Below, piece after piece: positions 40,714 to 51,764 of a stretch of 64,000 nucleotides of DNA. Under the pieces are notes generated by a model. The model made no database searches, was not told where the DNA came from, and saw nothing but the letters and a program-made list of their open reading frames with translations. The DNA lies in assembly GCA_021292105.1 (NCBI GenBank), contig CM037869.1:35343835-35407834 (forward strand), given 5' to 3'. Source of the DNA: Anadara kagoshimensis. Lineage: Eukaryota > Mollusca > Bivalvia > Arcoida > Arcidae. Position 1 is the stretch's first letter; every line of letters begins with the position of its first letter. The position numbers and the translations under genes were made by a program.

Positions 40714-43700
40714 ATGACGAAAAAGAAGAAGTTAGATAATAAAGAAAGTGAAATGGTATGTATTTATCAGTTATTTTGTAAGATATTTTAATACTGCAAC
40801 CTAAATGGAAACAGAAAGTTGACACCTGTTAAAAAAACAAGATGTCCAGATTTGTAAATTTACCTGTGGTTGGTAGTTCCTATGTGTCAAAAAAGTGGTA
40901 TATAAATAAGGGAAAGACTTTCATTTGTACCCCACCCCCTTTCAAAATTTTAATTTTGACTGAAAAAAAGCCCAAAAATCAATTTGACAAAATCAAGTCA
41001 TTAACTCATTTTGACCATTAGTTTTCAATATCTAATTTAATAGGTGGGGATTACAAAAGGAAGTCTTAACTAAATAAGTAAATATTATGTTACAGACCGC
41101 TTTTAGTTAGTAATGGTTAATGTTGAAAAAATAAATCACTGGCATGCTGCTTTTTTAAATAATAAAAATTACAAGTCCCTATTGTAAAACATGTTGTGAT
41201 TATTAATGATAATTTGTAGATTTGATTTCAAATAAATATTATTTGTATTTGTACGTCACCTCAGCGATTCATTGGAAAAGATGAAAAGATTATCTAAAAT
41301 AGAACAGACACAGAAAAATATTTTGGCAGGGCACAAAATTAAACTAATGGGGTTAGGGGAAAGTCTGTTTATTTAAGTAACCCGGAAGTAAAGGGTAAGG
41401 AAGAAACTAAAAGTAATAAAAGTTTGAACATGAAAGAGACAACGAAAATTGGTAAATGGTTTTAAGTTGGTTGAACATGACATCAGGACTATGTTTGGAC
41501 TAGAAGAATTAAGTTCAGGGCTAGTAAAAAGTCTCAGAACTAGCCCAACTGGTCTAGTCTTGTTGAAACCCGTTGCATTTAAAATATGATGAATTTAATT
41601 TTTTTTTCTCAGAATGATATGTCTAGGCACTTATATAATAACATATTATCTCTCGTATGAGGGGCTTTAAAATTATTAATATTGTCCTATTTTAATATAT
41701 GGTATTAATCATATTGTTAAGATAGCCAATATTGTTCATGGTATTGTCTGCAGATTGGTAAATTAGTACTGTTAATTTCAGTAAAGGATCATCTCCCTCA
41801 GTGTCACATTTACTATTGATTGTTGATAAGTATCTGGTGTCATTACCCTTCAGGTAATACCAGTTAACACCTACAAATAACTAACTCCCCTCCTTTAACC
41901 GAGCAATTATCCCTTTTCAGTCCAAGTTACACTAAAGTTGATTATTAGTATCTGGTGTCATGTACTTGTAATTCACACCTGGAAATCACCAATCCCCCTC
42001 AATTAACAAACTGATTATCTCTTTTTCAGTTCATAATACACTAGAGTTGTTGATTTTGCTTCCTGTATAAAACCACACATGTACTAAAAATGTAAAACTG
42101 TTATTTAAAATTATCAAGGGAAAAAACTTAAAATTGTATATTTTCTTAAAATTATTAAATGAAAAAAAAAAAAATTCATAAACATGTGATATACTGTTTT
42201 ACATAAATGAATAAATAAATAAATGTACAAGTACAGATTTCATTGATTTGACTGAAAATGTATTTGTTGTTATTGTTAGCTTTTTCTTGTCAATAGAAAT
42301 CCCTTGTGATGCCAATGGGTTTTAATAAATAAATAAATAAATAAAAATAAATAAATAAATAAATAAATAAAATATTAATGGCAGATTTTAATAAATTGAG
42401 TTATCATTTTCTGTCGAATACAAATTTTCTTTGATTCATGATTTTACTAAAATAAATTAATTAATATTGAGAAATTATAACAGATTTACTGAAAATGAAA
42501 CAACTTCTCAAAAATGTATTGTTGGCATTTTTTATCAAATAGATTTTTTTTCTGATACATGGTTTTATTTTTAAAAAAAATATTAATGTTGACAAATCAT
42601 AATTTGTATTAATTCGAAGAAAAAAAATGTTCAAAATTATGTATCCTGGGTATGAATACAATTCTTTATTTATTTAATCACTTAATATTATTAAGATACA
42701 TGTATATGTCTAACATGTTGGCATTTTTTTTATCTTGCAGATTATTCTACCAACAAACTTCAGGGAAGTTACAAATTTGACGAATGGTGTTTTGAATAGT
42801 CTATTGAGACAATTTGGCCTATCAACAAAAGGGAAAAGAAATCATAAGATTACTCTTTTGGCATCACAGCTAAATATTCCAACAACAGGCAGCGAGACTG
42901 GTGATCCGTTTGTCCAGACTTTGAAACAAGTGAAGAATTTGAAAGATGGATGGACAACAAATATTAGACTGGTTCCAGAAATTAAACTACAAGACATTTC
43001 TGATTATCTTATTGCCGCACATGATATAACAGTTCAGGTTGAGAATGGTGTGTACGAACAGTTTTCAAGAGAAACTATGAGCAGATACAAAGCTTTGAGA
43101 TCATATGACCTGTGGGAATCTGGGCACATTGGAAATATAAGATTTAACCCGTTGGAAAATATTGAGAGTTTTTGTGCTGTTAAGTGTGATGCTAATCCTT
43201 CTGGAGACACTTCAGGAACACAGTACAATGTAGTTATAATTTTAAATTGTGATGGTGGAAAACCTGTTGGTGCTTCTTGCACTTGTGTTGCAGGATTAGG
43301 GGAAGCATGCACACATGTTGCAGGGTTATTATTTGCCATTGAAGACTTTGTCAGCAGAGGTTTCAAAGACCTGCCTGATGACTTAGCTACTACCGAAAAG
43401 CTTTGCAAGTGGATTGTCCCGAAAGGAACAGTAGTGGACCCAAAACCAATCAATGATGTCGATGTGGTTAAGCCATCACATGGTAAACAGAAAAAGGAGA
43501 AGTTGTACAATGCAAGCAAGTACAATCCAGTACCTGAAAACAAACGGGATGTAATTTATGATGATCTTGTAACCCTTAAGCAAACACTAAGCTTGCACTA
43601 TCCTAATATACCATGGCTGTCATCTGTGGCACCAGCTATGATGGAAAAGTATAGACCAGAAACGGAGGCAAAACCAGATGTAAAGGGTGTTGTATCCATG

Positions 43701-44861
43701 CCTGAAGTTGTTGTGATTGAGGATCCAGCCCTTGTTCCAGCATATGAAGTCACTGTTACAACTACAACTGAACCACTTACAGCTGTTGAAAAGGCAAAAT
43801 TGTTTGTGTCTGCTAAGAAAACAATTGATAGTATAGATGGAACAAGTAAACAATTTACTGATAGTTTGAATTGGACAGAAAAAGATTGTGACAAAATTCA
43901 AGAGCTGACTTTAGACCAGGCCACATCACCATACTGGATGCTCTACAGAAAAGGCTTGATTACAGCATCAAATTTTCAGAGGGTATCAAGCAGAGTAAAC
44001 GTCATGAAGAAGTCAAAAACTGACCAAACAACTGCTAACACAAGACTAGTTAATGACTTAGTTCATGGAAACAATTTTAAAGGGAACATATCCACAGAAT
44101 ATGGAAAAAAGATGGAGAGGAAAGCTGTGTCGGCATACCAGTCAAAAATGAAAAATGAACACAAAAACTTTGCTGTTTCGAAATGTGGCTTGTTTGTACA
44201 TAAGAAACATGGATTTTTGGGAGCAAGTCCAGATGGAATATCGAATTGTTCATGTCATCAAAAAACATTAGTGGAAGTGAAGTGCCCGAAATCAATCGAA
44301 AAGGGTGGAAACCTTCAAAAGTTAGATTACATGACAAAAACATCTACAGGGCAGTACATACTCAAAGAATCCAGCCAAGGCTACTATGCGCAGGTTCAGG
44401 GACAAATGGCCATTACTGGTATACATAAGTGTCATTTTGTAGTGTACAATGGTGTTGAAGCTACTGTTACAACTGTTGAATTTGACCAAGAATATTGGAA
44501 TGTATTATATGAGAAACTATATTTCTTCTATTATACTTGTATTTCTCCAGCATTGTTGGAAATACAGATTAGTAAACCTGCATGTTCTGATGACATCAAT
44601 CCATTATGTAAGGCAATTATGTCTGAAGTGTGTGAGGCAACCAAACGTTATCCATGTGGCAGTTGTGGCAAAGAACTGATAGAATCAGAAAATCTTTTAA
44701 AAGATACAGATGCTAGTGTAGCTTGTGATTGTGATTGTAAGTGCAATTTGTGGTTCCACTGGAAATGTGTTAATTTCAATGATACGGAGGAGGATGAATT
44801 TGAAGAGGAATTGAAATGGTTCTGTCCAGGGTGTGTTAGAAATTGTGATGTTATCTATTAA
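40714..44861 (+). CDS. SAP-like/SWIM/YqaJ-nuclease/PHD-like protein, transposon gene 1
   Basis: Two exons: 40714-40755 (14 codons, start ATG at 40714, Lys-rich) with donor GTATGT, and 42741-44861 with acceptor TTTTTATCTTGCAG. The junction is phase 0. The product is about 720 residues. A segment at about 28-62 reads like a SAP DNA-binding motif (Leu-Leu-Arg-Gln-Phe-Gly-Leu-Ser-Thr-Lys-Gly-Lys). A SWIM zinc finger follows at about 194-206 (Cys-Thr-Cys...Cys-Thr-His). A YqaJ-type nuclease core spans about 407-607: Met-Glu-Arg (472-474), Ser-Pro-Asp-Gly (510-513), Val-Glu-Val-Lys-Cys-Pro (525-530) and Tyr-Ala-Gln-Val-Gln-Gly-Gln-Met (563-570). The order Glu, Asp, Glu-x-Lys, Gln is that of lambda-exonuclease-like PD-(D/E)xK enzymes. 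A Cys/His-rich C-terminus at about 650-716 resembles a PHD finger. No stop or frameshift is seen, so it could be functional. Its role is inferred: it may process DNA ends or aid element replication alongside the transposase. Confidence 0.85.
41799..42055. repeat. Intronic tandem repeat, about 2.3 units of 110 bp
   Basis: Units share TTGAT...AGTATCTGGTGTCAT, a CACCT-AAAT-AC block, CCCCTC and ATTATC-CTTTTTCAGT. Inside the intron of transposon gene 1. Confidence 0.7.
42321..42372. repeat. (AAAT)n microsatellite
   Basis: About 12 AAAT units with one interruption, within the intron of transposon gene 1. Confidence 0.85.
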
Positions 44862-45541
44862 TAAATTCAGACTATGCATAATTTGAAATGAATACAGTGA
44901 GCAACTGTATATAGAGACCACCCACTGATTACCAATGTTTGAGATTTCATTTACTTCTTATTTCAATCAAAAATACCCTCTCTTTTTTTTAAAGAGCACT
45001 TGCCTAAAATCACATACTTACTGGTCCCAATGATTGGTCTTTATATTCAGGCTTTACTGTATTTATAGTATACTTTATATGCTGTCTTCAATAAATTATC
45101 ATACATATTTAAAACTGGTCCTATCACATTAGACTCAAAATCTTCACAAAATTAAATAGTTGAAAACATCATTGTGCTAAATCTGAATGTTATTCAGCTA
45201 AAACAGTGTTTTTCTTGAAAAATGTTATTTTCCCAAATTTATATATTTTCCCCCAATTTCAGAAAATTCCAAGAAAATTGATCTTCAAGAAAAACAACAT
45301 AATTGCATACATTTAGATCATAAATTTAAGATATCGTTTCAAATACAGAAAAAAATTAATATTCCAATTGTATAAACAAAACTTGATATGATCTTATGGG
45401 AAATATAAATTTGTATATAGTTATTTATGTAGGGCAGTGTATTATTACAGTGATTGTGATATACGGGTAGTTTATTTAAAATTAGATTAATTAAATTATT
45501 TAAAGATAAAGTTATTTATTTTAAACTTTGTTATTAATTTC

Positions 45542-45692
45542 ATTACTGTTTATAAGTAGAAACATTCACTGTTTATTTTGTGAACTTATCAACCAGTTGA
45601 AATTAAAGATTACCGTGAAAACTGGAAATATTTTAATCTAGCTTACATTTGTTAATGCCAATAATTTAGTGAATGTTTCTACTTATAGTAAT
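45542..45692. mobile_element. Small inverted-repeat MITE
   Basis: Ends ATTACTGTTTATAAGTAGAA... and ...CTACTTATAGTAAT. Matching arms include AAGTAGAAACATTCACT, about 25 bp, around a loop of about 95 bp. Confidence 0.7.
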
Positions 45693-46213
45693 ACAATATC
45701 TTTTAACTTATTTGGTTGTTTATGTGAAACCATTTTATTTATTTGGAAGTTATTAAAATCATTAAATATTAAAGTTTTAAAATATTCCATTTTTAGAGTT
45801 AAGTTTATAAGTAATTGTTGCGGAGTCATGGAATCAAACTGATGCAGCTAGCTATCCAAGTTTTTTGTTGTCCCACTCAATGTTATTTTACTTAAACTGA
45901 GGCGATCAAATATGAGATGGTAGAGCAAACCAGAGTACCTTTAGAAAACCTGCATGTTAACTTACAAAGTTTCTCGCACTAGAATCGAGAATTTGGAACC
46001 TAGCTGGACATGAAAAACATGTGTTGCAAATTATACCAGTTTTTAATGACTTCAAAATGTCAGTTGTCTCGACAAGGCTGAAGCAACTTACATTTAATGT
46101 CTTAGTATGGCATATACTGGAAAAAACAAGCCACAGCAAATGAATGAAACAGTATATTAAGACCACTGATTATAGAACTTCTGTTTTCAATCTCATGAAG
46201 GATGGTTGTAATA

Positions 46214-46513
46214 AGTTAAGTAATGGTGTTAAACGTCCCAGTCAAGAATATTTTACTTATACCGAGATGTCGCCAACTATGGATGAAAGTGCAGAAAATT
46301 TTGCCTGTGCATTGCACTAAAGGCATTATATAGTAGGGTCCTTTATTATGCCAAGCCAACCTAGATATAGGACCCTGTTTATTTCAAGTTCCCATCCGAA
46401 ACAACCATGACTTTCATTTCGTAATGCTGAGTACTTGGCGTAAGAACAGTCACTACCCACTTTCAAGTCTTGAGTCAGACCTGGCCAGGGTTTCCAACAC
46501 ACAACCTCCTATG
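46214..46513 (-). mobile_element. tRNA-derived SINE inside the transposon
   Basis: Tail AGTTAAGTAATGGTGTTAAA; it reaches GACCTGGCCAGGGTTTCCAA before the match fades, so the A box is lost. Diverged more than the copies at 57.5 and 62.4 kb. Confidence 0.75.
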
Positions 46514-47148
46514 GTAGCTGGTCAACTTGCCCCCTCAATATCAGCAGCAATGATAACACTTCTCACCACCTAGGTTCAAATCCTGTTAAGCATTTTCTGT
46601 TGTGAAATATGTGTCAAGTTTGCTTTTTAGTGTGTCAGATTTTGCAGTGGGGGTTACTCCATTTTCCTCACTATTTCGGACGACTGCCTTGGTAAATGAA
46701 TTGGGGACAAAATCTTGGTGGGGTGTAAATCACCATTAGTCCACACAACCATCCCAGAACTGATCAGCTGAATATAAATGAAAGAATCTTGACTGTAAAA
46801 CAAAAATATTCCACTCAACATACTCCAGAAATGACCACATAAGTGAAAGAATCTTAAATAGGGCCTAAAATCAGAAAAAAACAATATTAAAAAAATTCTC
46901 CTTAAATTTACAGTCTTGATGGAAATAAGTGAAAGAATCTTGACTTGCACAAAGTTTAAAAGTGGAAATAATAATTACAAATTAAATGAATCTATACACT
47001 TACATATATTTATTTGAATCATATTATACTTTACAAACATTTACAGCTACAATTTATACATTTAACCACCTGATTCTGCAAAGATTCTAACCACATAAAC
47101 AATAAGACATCAGTATGTCAGACCTGGCATACCAGTATATACTAGTAT

Positions 47149-47346
47149 AGTCCATTAGCGATATTGTGGCAGTGTTTATAAACATGGAAGAGTCTATATA
47201 ATGTAGACATCTATAAAGGTGGCGTTCACAAATGAACTCATGAAGGTGTGAATATACTTATATGATAACACCGTTTAAATACCTATTGGTGTAGCATAAA
47301 TTCAACAGTGTTTATAAACACTCTGCCACAATATCACTGATGGACT
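47149..47346. mobile_element. Foldback element inside the transposon
   Basis: Left arm AGTCCATTAGCGATATTGTG...GTGTTTATAAACA. The right arm is its near complement and ends ATATCACTGATGGACT. Arms are about 36 bp. Confidence 0.75.
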
Positions 47347-48002
47347 TTATCAGTGAAATAATCTTGAACAGACATAAAATAAAACAGGAAGACCAATCTT
47401 TTCTTGGTAAACACAAGATCAATAATACTATGAATTTTATGAACTTATAATGAACAAAAAACATAAAAAATAACACTTATTGTCACAACAATCTGTATAT
47501 TTATATTTAATTTTACACTGACCATATAAAGGAAATAAAATTATCCGCTTATTTAGACATATTGCATTATATTAAGAAAATATAACCAGATTTAGAATTT
47601 CATCACATAGACGTTATTCAAAAATAGATATGTTCCACTAGAAAACTCACAGACTGAGGTAATATTTACATCATGCAACTATAAACATTACTATTTACTG
47701 TACATTCATAACTTTATAATCATTATTCGTGAGATTACTTTGTCAGGAGGATTACCTCCCTTTAACTGTATTGCCCAATTTAGGGCTCTTGATTGGCCAA
47801 TAAACATTATTATAGGGCTTTGTAATTGTGCAAGCAATGTAAGTATTCACAAAATCTCTTAAATAGACATGATTATGAATTTTACTTCAGACCTATCAAG
47901 CAAGTGGAACATACTTTTTTTGGCACAACCCAAGTGACAACTAATTTTTAATACACAAGTGTCTATTTATATGAAGCTGCTGAAGTCTCAAATAGAAATA
48001 AA

Positions 48003-50303
48003 TTAACTTGCACATTTTAAAAAAGGATCCTGAAAATTTACGAGATATCCGCAGGCTTTGAACATGTTTTCATACACATTGATTTGTGACAATCTCACTT
48101 CATGTTTCAACACAAGAAATTGCTTAATTCTTCTTATAGCTCTCTCAATGTGAACTCTAGCTTCTGAAATTTTCTTGTTCTGTTGTATTTCTGTTTTCGT
48201 AAACTGGGTTTTGTCCTTATGTTTAAATCCGGGGATTATAAGTTTAACTCCAGATGGCAAGTTTTCTTCTATGGTGAACCCCCTATCTGCCATAACCTTT
48301 TCGCCAGGAAGCAATTCATTAATTAAATCCGATGAACAACTTGTAATGTACTTATCTGAAGACCTTCCACCAAACATACTAGAAATATAAGTAATTGCTC
48401 CACCACAATTCATTCCAACTAAAAATTTCACAGTTGAATGATGTTTATAATTCGAATGAAACTGTTTGTGTGCATTTAATGATGATGGTGTTTCAGAAAA
48501 CAGTTCTGTACAGTCGATCACAATTTTCACATTTGAAAAATCATTGAAGCAGTCAGCTGCAAGATTCTCATCAAGACAATCAGTTGGTGGCAGTTTGTTA
48601 ATTTTTTCCAATTCAATAGAAAGTAAAGTCACCCATGCGGTAAATATACTAGAAAACGTAGCGTCAGATATTCCGAAACGAATTGCCGTGTCCGTTGAAG
48701 GCAAACCCAATTTTAATCTAACAAGCACCATAAATAACTCCTGATCAAGTGTTGTTCCCCTTTGACGACCTGGTCTTCTACTCATTCCTTTGTCCTCAAA
48801 ATGGCTGTGTTGCATTGTCCGTTCACCATAGGGATATTTCATGCACTCTGCTTTAGGTTTAAGATAATTAAAAAGTGCCAAAAAAACAATATAATCTGGT
48901 AGACCTGTATAGTATTTCATCAGTTTTGGATTATCTTTTACATTATCCAGCGATAGAATTTGTGCAGAATCATTCATTTTATCCAGTTTATCTGCTTTTG
49001 ATTTGTATTCTTCAAATCTGTGGCACATATCTGCTAACTCTGGGTTTTCCACCATCACTTCATATGAAGTCCAATCACAAGTTGTTTCCATGTAATCATG
49101 GCACTTTAACACTGCTGGTTTCTCTGGTGAAGTGTTGCAAGAAGCATCACACTTTGCTTTCTTGATCGGTTCAACCACATCTTGCTAGAGAAATAAAAAA
49201 AAAGAATAGCAATAAATTAAATAGTTCTAACTTGGCAGTGTATTGAGTGAAAACTCAATGACAACTTCATAAAAATTCTAAGTAAGCAGGTGCTCGTCTG
49301 TCATCATTTTTAGTTTTCTAGTTCTTGGCTGGCTTGAAATATCAGAGGGCCCAATACATGACTTGACTTTAAACAAGCTTTTGGGCTTGGGAAGTCGGAG
49401 ATGAAGCTTAACTATTTTGAGTTAGGTGCCCAGCTCACTTCAGAAAAGAAGTTGTAATAGAAATTAAGAGCTAAAATGTGTAAACATTAAGGGATCCGGA
49501 ATGACTTTAGTAGCCATTGGCTACTGGGCATCTGCTAATCTTCATCCCTAGTTCAAAGGTTAACACAATTTTTTTTCATTTACTTTGATTAATATTAAGC
49601 TCTCTCTGGTTTTCTTTTAACAAAAATGTAATAAATGCATCTTGTTTGAAAGTTGGTGAATTGTTATATGGATTTTAGCTATGAAGAGATTTAGAATAAA
49701 CATTACGATTTTAAAAAAAAAAAAATAGCTCAAAACATGCAACCCGTCTTGAAACTTTAAGAATCAAAATAAAATATGTACTTCATCGAAATTTTCATTT
49801 GTATTAAAATGGGAAAGTTCGTACTCTAAAATTTAGTTTTAGCTTAAAAAGTAATAAAGTAATTTGAAAATTTTTCACGTAGACTTTAAATTTTAATGGT
49901 TGATGTTACAACTTACCTCTGGAGTTTGTTCTAGCTGTGGTTGAATATTTTCAACATCTTGGAACAATTTTCTTTTTCTGGGTCTAGGATCAAAAGTTGG
50001 CCTGTTAGTTGATTTCGTCGTTGATCTCGTTGGTTTTTGACAGATGTGGGCAAATTTTGTTGGCACTGCAAACTTGTTTTGAGGATTTGGTGGTTTTTCA
50101 AAATGGCAGCTGCAAAGTCTTGAATGTTCTCTAGGAGTCCACGCTACCGTCTTCCCATTTACTTTTTCTTCCCTCTTAATTTTGTTGAGCCAAGATAATC
50201 TTAACCACTGTGGTTCTTTAGGGATTCTATGCATAGAACATGTCGCTCCTCTGTCTCGCTGATGTGAACAACCTGGAGCACAACAAAAGTCTTTCTTTCC
50301 CAT
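48003..50303 (-). CDS. THAP-HTH-DDE transposase, transposon gene 2
   Basis: Two exons. Exon 1 is 50303 down to 49917 (129 codons, ATG at 50303; the frame extends upstream only to a non-ATG codon), donor GTAAGT. Exon 2 is about 49184 down to 48003 (393 residues and stop), acceptor TTTCTCTAG, phase-0 junction. The product is about 522 residues. The N-terminal THAP finger has Cys8 and Cys12 (or Cys7), then Cys64-x2-His67, Trp38 and an Ala-Val-Pro-Thr-x-Phe box near 80. A DDE_Tnp_4-style region follows: a helix-turn-helix at about 271-316, then Asp353 (Val-Ile-Asp-Cys-Thr-Glu), Asp429 (Met-Ala-Asp-Arg-Gly-Phe) and Glu476 (His-Ile-Glu-Arg-Ala-Ile-Arg-Arg). All three catalytic residues are present and no break is seen. 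It should bind the element ends through THAP and cut and join DNA through DDE. HARBI1-type transposases use a Myb-like partner instead, so the THAP fusion argues against a plain Harbinger. The exon-2 left edge may be off by one base. Confidence 0.88.
49185..49916 (-). other. Intron of the transposase gene
   Basis: About 730 bp, GT...AG, AT-rich, with no repeat or frame worth reporting. Confidence 0.75.
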
Positions 50304-50329
50304 TTCTAATAACACGCTGAAGAGGACGG

Positions 50330-50403
50330 ATGTAGTTTGCCCCCCCAAGCCTCGTTTTCGTTCATAAGGGTTATCTCCCCTGTCGTGTTTTCGAAATGGT
50401 CAA
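50330..50403 (-). repeat. Right terminal inverted repeat
   Basis: Read on the minus strand from 50403: TTGACCATTTCGAAAACACG at the tip and a CGAGGCTTGGGGGGCAAACT block about 60 bp in. The transposase start codon lies only about 100 bp from the element end, so the promoter must be in or next to the repeat. Confidence 0.8.
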
Positions 50404-50629
50404 TATTTCATGCATTATCGCGTGCTCACGCAAAATAATTACTTTCGTGTAAGTATGCAAAACTATTGAGTGAGCAAGAAAAATATTTCGTTATCACGTT
50501 ATCACTTTCGCATCAGCACAAAGTTTGCTTGTCGAAGGTCGCTGGATTTCTCCGGGAACTCTGGAATTCTCCACTATTCCTGACTGGGGGTTGTTAAGAA
50601 CCAGTTAAAACTTTTACTGCGAACATCGG

Positions 50630-50908
50630 CAGAGGCGGATCCAGAATTTTAGAAAGGGGTGTGGGGTGTATAATGTGAGAGTGGAAGGTTCGAACCATCT
50701 AGGGGGGGGGGGGGGGGGTCCGGAAAATTTTGAAAAAATGGCGCAAAAATCCTGCATTCTCGTAGAATCTGAGCTGCATCAAAGAGGAAAAAATCTTTCA
50801 TTAAAATGCCTGTATCATAGTATGAAAATATGTATTATTAGCGACATAAAGGGGGGGGGGCGTACGTCCCCTACGCCCCCCCCCCCCCCCCCACTGAATC
50901 CGCCACTG
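50630..50908. mobile_element. MITE with CAGAGGCGGATCC / GGATTC-type ends
   Basis: Left end CAGAGGCGGATCCAG, right end CTGAATCCGCCACTG, flanked by direct repeats ATCGG (50625-50629 and 50909-50913). The interior has G and C homopolymers (about 50701-50719 and 50850-50892) that can pair. The open frame over it is low complexity. I recall similar CAGTGGCGGATC ends in many animals, perhaps hAT-related, but the 5-bp duplication seen here does not settle the class. Confidence 0.75.
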
Positions 50909-51552
50909 ATCGGAGTACCTATGCGTTATGATTTGAGTGTCACATCAGTTAAAAAATTATATCTATTTCATGTGGTCAGGTTAGGACTGCTAAAAATAGT
51001 GATCCATACTGTATAGAACTATATGATAACTTATGAAATTTCTCACCTATTCAACTGTTCAGCTGTTTAGTGATTCTGTTATGCAGCTTATGTGAAAGTA
51101 TGTTGTTTTCGGAATTTTTTCTTCAAATTTATTTATTCGTCTCTTTTTCTATCTTTCTTTCCTCATTACGTTTTTTACTTCAAAAAGAAAGGCTTTGTCC
51201 TTCATCGAATTTGGCACGCGCCACACTGTCTTGCATTACCCCTTGACACACCATGAGCAGAATGTTATTTTTTATATTTACAATTCTTTCTTTTAATAAA
51301 TATTTTGATTTGTTTTAACCCTTGGCGCTATTTTTTCTATAGATAGAATTTTAAGCCATGCGAGGTCGGTGTATGACATGACCACATGACCCCCTGTGTA
51401 GGACATGACGTAATAATGCGGGAAAATTGATACACACCTAGGGTCATGATCCCAATTGTCTTTTATGGGAATTGCAATACAATTGCTTCTGTATGTTTCA
51501 TCGAAGACATGTACAGTCATATTGTAAACATTATATATGAATTAAATTGCAT

Positions 51553-51764
51553 TTTATTTAGAATTATTTATCTTAAATTCCTCAGGAACATTACCATGTA
51601 TATCCATCATTAACAGGTCTACCCACGCCAGGAACTCCTTTAAAATTATAAAAATTAAAAGGATAACCAAGAAAAAGAAAAAACACTAAAAATAAAGGAG
51701 CTAGTATACTTAATAAACCCACCAATAAACGACTCTCAAAAACCCAACTTATAATTCTTTCGCG
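51553..51764 (-). other. Unexplained short frame with membrane helix
   Basis: Minus-strand open frame of 57 codons (51764 to 51594, stop 51591-51593). It is preceded by a good acceptor-like TAGTATTTTTAG and followed 35 bp later by AATAAA. It encodes a charged start (Arg-Glu-Arg-Ile-Ile), a strong hydrophobic segment, then Pro-Gly-Val-Gly-Arg-Pro-Val-Asn-Asp-Gly-Tyr-Thr-Trp. It could be the last exon of an unknown gene. The TTA/TTT-rich codon use also suggests a nuclear copy of mitochondrial DNA. I cannot name it. Confidence 0.3.

Larger units (their letters stand above)
44862..48002. other. Spacer between the two convergent transposon genes
   Basis: Shared 3' side of both genes, about 3.1 kb, with no coding frame I accept. 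It holds an inverted-repeat element at 45542-45692, a SINE at 46214-46513, a possible second tRNA-SINE relic at about 46525-46740 (GGTTCAAATCC, GGGTTACTCCATTTTCCTC) and a foldback element at 47149-47346. Confidence 0.6.
40541..50405. mobile_element. Two-gene autonomous DNA transposon (ISL2EU-like)
   Basis: About 9.86 kb. The left end is TA then TTGACGATTTCGAAAACAC from 40543. The right end, read inward, is TA then TTGACCATTTCGAAAACAC from 50403, with 18 of 19 bases matching. A second conserved block follows about 45 bp further in at both ends (TCTCGTGGGGGGGCAAGTCC left; CGAGGCTTGGGGGGCAAACT right), both followed shortly by CTACA. This gives a terminal inverted repeat of about 75 bp with a loose centre. 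Outside the TA the flanks do not match, which fixes the edges and suggests a 2-bp TA target duplication. It encloses two convergent genes: a YqaJ-nuclease/SWIM protein on plus and a THAP-DDE transposase on minus. From memory, Repbase describes ISL2EU elements as encoding a transposase plus a YqaJ nuclease; I have not checked this. A SINE and a foldback element have since landed in the spacer. Confidence 0.8.

Noticed and set aside
42735..42740. Upstream non-ATG start for the main YqaJ exon
   Set aside because: These bases are the end of the intron (TTGCAG); the 40714-40755 exon supplies an ATG in phase.
43034..44343. Several antisense frames opposite the YqaJ gene
   Set aside because: Shadows of a long, well-supported coding exon on the plus strand.
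40541..50405. Calling the element a standard PIF/Harbinger transposon
   Set aside because: The DDE_4 domain fits, but Harbinger elements pair with a Myb-like protein and have 3-bp target duplications. Here there is a THAP fusion, a YqaJ partner and TA at the ends.
50666..51016. 116-codon plus-strand frame with Gly and Pro runs
   Set aside because: Product of G and C homopolymers in a MITE.
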